Assembly (NCBI GenBank): GCA_027038775.1
Contig: JALWGP010000188.1
Coordinates: 1 to 11,600 of the forward strand
Source: Sedimenticola sp.
GTDB taxonomy: Bacteria > Pseudomonadota > Gammaproteobacteria > Chromatiales > Chromatiaceae
Reading direction: 5' to 3'
Length of the DNA stretch: 11,600 nucleotides
In this document: positions 5,822 to 11,600 of the stretch, piece by piece
How positions within the stretch are numbered: position 1 is the first letter of the stretch
Layout of the letters: every line of letters begins with the position of its first letter
Translations under genes and position numbers: made by a program
Notes under the pieces: model-generated
Told to the model about the DNA's origin: nothing
The model's database searches: none
What the model saw: only the letters and a program-made list of their open reading frames with translations

Positions 5822-6919
5822 CTACCAGCGCGGGGGCGTCCAGGGCACGCCCTCACGCCAGCGGATCACCGCGTCGGCGGGCAGCCCCGGCGTGAGGCGG
5901 TGGTCGGGATTCTCGTCCAGGTAGAGCTTCACCGCGTAAACCAGCTTCACCTGCTCGTCGGGGGTCTGTACCTCCTTGGGGGTGAACTGGGCGCGGTCGG
6001 CGATGTAACGCACGCGGGCCGTGAAGGGATGATCGGGAAAGGCGTCGGTGTAGATGCGCGCCTCCAGCCCCCGGCGCAGGCGGCCGATCTCCTTCTCGGG
6101 CACGTAGACCTTGAGGTAGAGGCGGTCGAGATCGACCAGGGTGAACAGGGGCGACCCGGCGGAGACCACCTCACCCGCGTCCACGATGCGGGTGACCAGG
6201 GTGCCCGCCACCGGCGCCTTCACCTCCAGGTCCGCCAGCAGGCTCTGCGCCTCGTCCAGCGCCGCCTCGGCCTCAGCGAGCTGCGCTTCGGTCACGGCCA
6301 CCTGGTGTTCCTTCGAGCGGATCTCCTCGTGGCCCAGCTCCGCCTCGGCCAGCCGCTTGCGCGCCTGGTCCAGCGCCGCCATGGCGGTGGCGAGATCGGC
6401 GCGGGCCACCTCCCAGCGCAGCTCCGCCTGGTCCGCCGCGTACTTGTCCATGGCCCCCGTCTTCGCCAGCTCGGCGTAGCGCCTGGCGTCCTTGCGGGCC
6501 TGGTGGGCGCGGGCCTTGGCCGCCGCCAGCGCCGCCTTGGCATGGGCCATGCCGGCCTTCGCCGTGTCGATCTCCAGGGACACCCGGCGGCGCAGCACCT
6601 CCAGCTCGTTGCGGGCCGCCGCCAGCGACGCGCGCGCCGCGGCCACCCGGGCGCGCGCCTGTTCCGCCCGGGCCCGCGCCTGGGCATCGTCCAGGCGCAC
6701 CAGCACCTGGCCGGCCGTCACCTCGTCCCCTTCCCGCGCCAGCAGCGCCACCACCCGGCCCGGCAGCTTCGAGGCCACGGTGTGCCGGTCCCCCTCCAGC
6801 CGGCCGCTGGCCAGGATCAGCCCCTCGGGCATGGGCTCGCGCTGCCGCCACTGGTGCCAGGACCAGGCGGCCGCTGCCAGCAGCAGGAGCAGCAGCAGGA
6901 AGGAGAGGGTTTTCCTCAT
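5822..6919 (-). CDS. HlyD-family periplasmic adaptor (membrane fusion protein), YhiI/YbhG-like (365 aa)
   Basis: Bridges the inner-membrane exporter towards the outer membrane. A short N-terminal hydrophobic stretch (LSFLLLLLLLAAAAW, residues 5-19) is an uncleaved anchor or signal sequence. The first half of the lipoyl-like domain is at about 48-78 (SKLPGRVVALLAREGDEV), followed by a long Ala/Arg/Glu-rich helical hairpin (about 79-230) and the second lipoyl half VKAPVAGTLVTRIVDAGEVV (233-252). The beta-barrel region contains LYLKVYVPEKEIGRL and AQFTPKEVQTPDEQ, the latter a near match to E. coli YhiI as I recall it. No cysteine follows the hydrophobic stretch, so it is not a lipoprotein. The 7-bp gap to the upstream gene and 1-bp gap to the ATPase place it in one transcript. 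No outer-membrane channel gene is in the window. Confidence 0.95.
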   Translation of the reverse strand: MRKTLSFLLLLLLLAAAAWSWHQWRQREPMPEGLILASGRLEGDRHTVASKLPGRVVALLAREGDEVTAGQVLVRLDDAQARARAEQARARVAAARASLAAARNELEVLRRRVSLEIDTAKAGMAHAKAALAAAKARAHQARKDARRYAELAKTGAMDKYAADQAELRWEVARADLATAMAALDQARKRLAEAELGHEEIRSKEHQVAVTEAQLAEAEAALDEAQSLLADLEVKAPVAGTLVTRIVDAGEVVSAGSPLFTLVDLDRLYLKVYVPEKEIGRLRRGLEARIYTDAFPDHPFTARVRYIADRAQFTPKEVQTPDEQVKLVYAVKLYLDENPDHRLTPGLPADAVIRWREGVPWTPPRW

Positions 6920-6926
6920 GGGCGGC

Positions 6927-7280
6927 TCACAGCAGCCGGATGGGTTCTTCGTCGGCCAGCTGCAGCAGTCGCGAGGCCACCTGCAGGCCGAAGTCGGTGA
7001 ACTGCTCCAGGTCCCCCAGGAAGTTCTCGGAGCCCAGGTCGCGCTCGTCGTCGCCCAGCAGCACCCGCGCACGGTAGCGGCCGTACTGGCGCTCGCCCGG
7101 CGGGTTCTCCTCGGCGGTGATGTACATGAAGGGTTCGCTCTCGCCCATGTCCACCAGGGCCATGATGTACTGGTACTTCACCGGATCCCGGCTCTCGATG
7201 TCGCCGAGGACAACCACGGAAAAAGTGTCGATTTCGTAACGACGCTTCGGTATGGCGGTCTGAATGTGGGGTGCCTTCAT
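6927..7280 (-). CDS. Unrecognised 117-aa protein heading the exporter operon
   Basis: I do not recognise the family. It is a soluble, acidic, cysteine-free protein with no signal peptide or membrane segment. The middle alternates beta-strand-like stretches (IDTFSVVVLGDIES, KYQYIMALVDMG, PFMYITAEENPPG, RYRARVLLG), and the end looks helical (LEQFTDFGLQVASRLLQLA), which suggests a small alpha/beta fold. Codon use and GC match its neighbours. The ATG at 7280 is preceded by GAGGAA, and the frame does not extend further upstream in a convincing way. It ends 7 bp before the adaptor gene, so it is probably cotranscribed with the exporter; alternatively it is functionally unrelated and merely first in the transcript. 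It faces away from sufB across an AT-rich gap. Confidence 0.8.
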   Translation of the reverse strand: MKAPHIQTAIPKRRYEIDTFSVVVLGDIESRDPVKYQYIMALVDMGESEPFMYITAEENPPGERQYGRYRARVLLGDDERDLGSENFLGDLEQFTDFGLQVASRLLQLADEEPIRLL

Positions 7281-7330
7281 GGTTCCTCGCCGGGGGGAAT
7301 TTCAACACCACAAAAAAGGGTATTGAATTG

Positions 7331-7359
7331 CTGACAGATAACGCTCATCATAATAACAT
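7331..7359 (+). promoter_or_regulatory. Candidate sigma-70 promoter for sufB
   Basis: CTGACA (7331-7336), 17 bases, then TAACAT (7354-7359), about 30 bases ahead of the sufB ATG. Both boxes are imperfect, but this is the only AT-rich gap near the operon. The -10 lies inside the IscR-like site, as expected for a repressed promoter. No clear Shine-Dalgarno sequence precedes the sufB ATG (CCCCACGAC). Confidence 0.45.
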
Positions 7360-7373
7360 ACTAAATTACTCAA
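7347..7373 (-). promoter_or_regulatory. Candidate promoter for the exporter operon
   Basis: On the minus strand TTGAGT (7373-7368) and TATGAT (7352-7347) are separated by 15 bases, shorter than the ideal 17. It diverges from the sufB promoter and overlaps the same IscR-like site. Weak support beyond position and AT content. Confidence 0.35.
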
Positions 7374-7377
7374 CTAT
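7353..7377. promoter_or_regulatory. IscR type-1-like operator in the divergent gap
   Basis: The 25 bases fit the E. coli IscR type-1 consensus (ATASYYGACT, five R/W/Y bases, AGTCRRSTAT; quoted from memory) at 21 of 25 positions. They fit equally well, 21 of 25, read on the other strand. The core is ACTAAATTACTCAACTAT at 7360-7377. Rrf2-family regulators loaded with [2Fe-2S] repress Fe-S assembly genes through such sites. It overlaps the likely -10 of sufB and the promoter region of the exporter operon. The regulator gene itself is not in the window, and whether this host's Rrf2 protein uses that consensus is inference. Confidence 0.6.
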
Positions 7378-7392
7378 TGGCTGCCCCACGAC

Positions 7393-8838
<1,446 letters not shown>

Positions 8839-8896
8839 GGCACATGGCGGGGACCATGAAAGCACCGTGCGCAGGAAGTGGCGTCCCTGTTGCGGG

Positions 8897-8921
8897 TTCG
8901 GCCCGAGGGCGGGCCTCCTAC
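8897..8921 (-). repeat. REP-like palindrome, GGCCCG-stem class
   Basis: On the minus strand it reads GTAGGAGGCCCGCCC followed by TCGGGCCGAA: a GTAGGAG head and a hairpin stem GGCCCG/CGGGCC. It differs from the copies downstream of sufT only at or near the loop. It lies between sufB and sufC. Confidence 0.85.
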
Positions 8922-8980
8922 AGAAGGGACAGCGCCCCGCCGCAGACGTTTTTGTTCAGCCCGGGGACAGGGTTCCCACG

Positions 8981-9006
8981 GTAGGAGCGGCGCCCCCGCC
9001 GCGAAC
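8981..9006 (+). repeat. REP-like palindrome, GCGGCG-stem class
   Basis: GTAGGAGCGGCGCCCC then CGCCGCGAAC: the same GTAGGAG head, a different stem (GCGGCG/CGCCGC). It diverges from the copy at 8897-8921, with 59 bp between their GTAG ends. The pair could form mRNA hairpins between sufB and sufC and alter their relative expression. Confidence 0.85.
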
Positions 9007-9065
9007 ACGCCCGGCCATGCAAAACACATAATGCAGAATTTTCAAATACTTGGAGCAACAACATC

Positions 9066-9817
<752 letters not shown>

Positions 9818-9821
<4 letters not shown>

Positions 9822-11113
9822 TCACCGCCGAGCTGCAGAAGGGCTGGGCGAAGTCCCTGCTGGAGGCCGCCGGCAGCGCCCCCGCCCCCTGGCTGGAGGA
9901 GCTGCGCAGCAGCGCCGGCGCCCTCATCGACGGCCTGCCCCTGGTGAACCGCAAGCAGGAGGCGTGGCGCTACACCAACGTGGAACCCCTTCTCAAGGAG
10001 TCCTTCCAGCCCGTGGTGGAGCGCCCCTCCGGCTATCCGGGCGAGGTGCCCGAGGCGATCACGCCCCACCGGCTGGTCTTCGTGGACGGCTGGTTCATGC
10101 CGGAACTCTCCGACACCGCGCTCCTGCCGGAAGAGGTCACCTGCGGCAGCCTCAATGATGCCATCGCCGCCGGCGACGAGCGGGTGAAGAACCGCCTGGG
10201 CAGCGTGGCCGACCCCGGTGAGCATCTCTTCACCGCCCTCAACACGGCGCTGGTCAACGACGGCCTCTTCCTGCACCTTCCCGCCGGGGTGAAGCTGGAG
10301 TCTCCCGTGGAGCTCTTCTGGCTCAACAGCGGCGGCGAGACCCCGCTGCTGGCCCAGCCGCGCAACCTGGTGATCCTCGAACCCGGTGCCGAGGCGGTGC
10401 TGGTGGAGCACCACCTGCCGGGAGAGGGCGAACGCTACCTGCACAACGGCCTGACCGAGATCGTCCTCGATCCCGGTGCGAAACTGGACCACTACCGCGT
10501 CCAGGACGAGTCGGAGCAGGCCTGGCACTTCAGCCGCATCGTCCTCGACCAGGGCAGCGACAGCCGCTACCACGGCATCACCCTCGCCTTCGGCGGGCAC
10601 CTGGCGCGCACCGAGTACAACGGCCTCTTCACTGCCGAGGGGGCTCACTGCACCCTGCGCGGCCTCTATACCGTGGGCGACGACCAGCTCCAGGACTTCC
10701 ACCTGGACGTGCGCCACGACGTGCCCCACTGCTCCAGCCGCGAACAGTTCAAGGGACTGCTGTACGGCAAGGGCCGGGCCGTGTTCGACGGCCGCATCCT
10801 GGTGGCGAAGGACGCCCAGAAGAGCGACGCCGAGCTCACCAACGACAACCTGCTGCTCACCCGCAACGCCGAGGTGGATACCAAGCCGCAGCTGGAGATC
10901 TACGCCGACGACGTGAAGGCGAGCCACGGCACCACCGTGGGTCAGCTCGAGGCCAACCAGGTCTTCTACCTGCGCGCCCGCGGCATCGACGAGCAGAAGG
11001 CGGTGCACATGCTCTGCGAGGGCTTCGCCGCCGAGATCATCGAGCACATCCACCTGGAGACACTGCGGGAACAGGCACTGGCGCGTCTGCGACAGACCCT
11101 GGGGAACCTCTGA
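9818..11113 (+). CDS. sufD: Fe-S assembly protein SufD (431 aa)
   Basis: Pairs with SufB to form the scaffold interface where clusters are built, and supports iron entry. The N-terminal helical part includes the typical RKQEAWRYTNVEPLL (45-59), followed by the beta-helix core and the C-terminal GTTVGQLEANQVFYLRARGI (371-390) and EGFAAEIIE. H370 in KASHGTTVGQ corresponds to E. coli His360, implicated in cluster assembly. The residue two before it, Cys358 in E. coli, is alanine here (A368). Length is close to E. coli SufD (423 aa). The ATG at 9818 overlaps the sufC stop. It is followed after 18 bp by the sufT-like gene. Confidence 0.97.
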
Positions 11114-11131
11114 CACGGGTTGGTAGGAACC

Positions 11132-11470
11132 ATGAACGAAGCAGTGGAGCAGAAACAGCCGGAGACGGGCGGCCTGCACGACCGGGTGGTGGAGGTGCTG
11201 CGCACCATCTACGACCCGGAGATCCCGGTGAACATCTACGACCTGGGACTGATCTACGACCTGGAAGTGGACGAGGCGGGCAAGGTCCGCATCCGCATGA
11301 CCCTCACCGCCCCCGCCTGCCCCTTCGCAGGCACCCTGCCCGGCCAGGTGGAGATGGCCACCAGGGGCGTGGAGGGCGTCACCGACGTGCAGGTGGAGCT
11401 GGTGTGGGATCCGCCCTGGAGCCAGGACCGCATGACCGAGGAGGCCAAGCTGCAGCTGGGACTCCTGTAG
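11132..11470 (+). CDS. sufT: SufT-like MIP18/DUF59 Fe-S maturation protein (112 aa)
   Basis: Small MIP18-family protein that helps deliver or mature Fe-S clusters; family members are often encoded beside sufBCD. The conserved core is visible: LRTIYDPEIPVNIYDLGLIY (residues 23-42), then the Thr-Ala-Pro-Ala-Cys motif TLTAPACPFAGTLPGQVE with its conserved cysteine, and the ending VELVWDPPWSQDRMTEEAKLQLGL, typical of the SUF-associated subgroup. The ATG at 11132 follows AGGA (11125-11128) closely; an in-frame TTG at 11120 is a less likely start. The TAG stop is itself part of the first REP unit of the array that follows. SufS and a SufU/SufE partner, often next in such operons, are not seen before the window ends. 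Confidence 0.93.
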   Translation: MNEAVEQKQPETGGLHDRVVEVLRTIYDPEIPVNIYDLGLIYDLEVDEAGKVRIRMTLTAPACPFAGTLPGQVEMATRGVEGVTDVQVELVWDPPWSQDRMTEEAKLQLGLL

Positions 11471-11524
11471 GAGGCCCGCCCCGGGCCGAACTGGAACCAT
11501 TCGCGGCGGGGGCGCCGCTCCTAC
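11467..11524 (+). repeat. Paired REP unit 1, overlapping the sufT stop
   Basis: A GGCCCG-class palindrome (GTAGGAGGCCCGCCCCGGG then CCGAA), a 9-base linker, then an inverted GCGGCG-class palindrome ending GCTCCTAC. Its first four bases, GTAG, include the TAG stop codon of sufT. It may act as a transcript-end hairpin or stabiliser. Confidence 0.9.
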
Positions 11525-11526
11525 CC

Positions 11527-11586
11527 GTAGGAGGCCCGCCCCCGGGCCGAATTGGAACCGTTTCGCGGCGGGGGCGCCGCTCCTAC
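11527..11586 (+). repeat. Paired REP unit 2
   Basis: Same composite layout as unit 1, with few differences (an extra C in the first loop, ATTGGAACC rather than ACTGGAACC in the linker). It follows unit 1 after 2 bases. Confidence 0.9.
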
Positions 11587-11590
11587 ACCC

Positions 11591-11600
11591 GTAGGAGGCC
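11591..11600 (+). repeat. Start of a third REP unit, cut by the window edge
   Basis: GTAGGAGGCC, identical to the first ten bases of units 1 and 2, four bases after unit 2. The array therefore continues beyond the window. Confidence 0.85.

Noticed and set aside
4285..5895. A 536-residue plus-strand open frame opposite the ABC ATPase
   Set aside because: High-GC third positions leave the antisense strand open. Its His/Gln/Ala-rich translation has no domain, while the minus strand carries a full double ATPase.
9020..9060. Internal promoter before sufC
   Set aside because: CATAAT at 9027-9032 resembles a -10, but nothing near 9004-9009 resembles a -35; AT content alone is not enough.

Overview
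High-GC proteobacterial DNA, most likely from a gammaproteobacterium. The evidence is the style of the SUF genes, a double-ATPase/ABC-2 exporter operon of the YhiI-RbbA-YhhJ / YbhGFSR kind, a VapBC-like module and GTAG-type REP palindromes. Genus cannot be read from the sequence. Coding density is high, and the one AT-rich gap (about 7290-7392) separates two divergent operons.

Left flank (1-690), an accessory scrap: three 36-bp CRISPR repeats and the first half of a fourth, with 35, 35 and 37 bp spacers. No cas gene is in view. The fourth repeat is cut at base 18 by a 399-bp element whose near-perfect ends and transposase remnant mark it as an internally deleted IS30-family copy. A decayed second half of the repeat may survive just beyond it. 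A strong Rho-independent hairpin (654-684) then closes this region.

Toxin-antitoxin module (717-1425, + strand): a Phd/YefM-like antitoxin and a PIN-domain toxin start/stop-overlapped on TTGA, behind a nested palindrome that overlaps the likely -10 box.

Exporter operon (7280 down to 1515, - strand): a 117-aa protein I do not recognise, a HlyD-type periplasmic adaptor, a fused double ABC ATPase, and two ABC-2 permeases. Gaps run from 7 bp to 4-bp GTGA overlaps. Together they should form an inner-membrane pump with a periplasmic adaptor. The ATPase has one canonical and one degenerate predicted ATP site.

SUF iron-sulfur operon (7393-11470, + strand): sufB, sufC, sufD and a SufT/MIP18-like gene. 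SufB-SufC-SufD form the Fe-S scaffold complex. The SufS desulfurase, a sulfur-transfer protein and an Rrf2-type regulator are absent from this window. A 25-bp site resembling an IscR type-1 operator lies in the divergent gap and could couple both operons to Fe-S status. REP-like palindromes of two stem classes sharing a GTAGGAG head sit between sufB and sufC and form a tandem array from the sufT stop codon to the window edge.

I see no clearly new multi-gene system. The best leads are the unknown 117-aa protein heading the exporter operon, the shared IscR-like site, the IS30-interrupted CRISPR array, and the paired REP classes.
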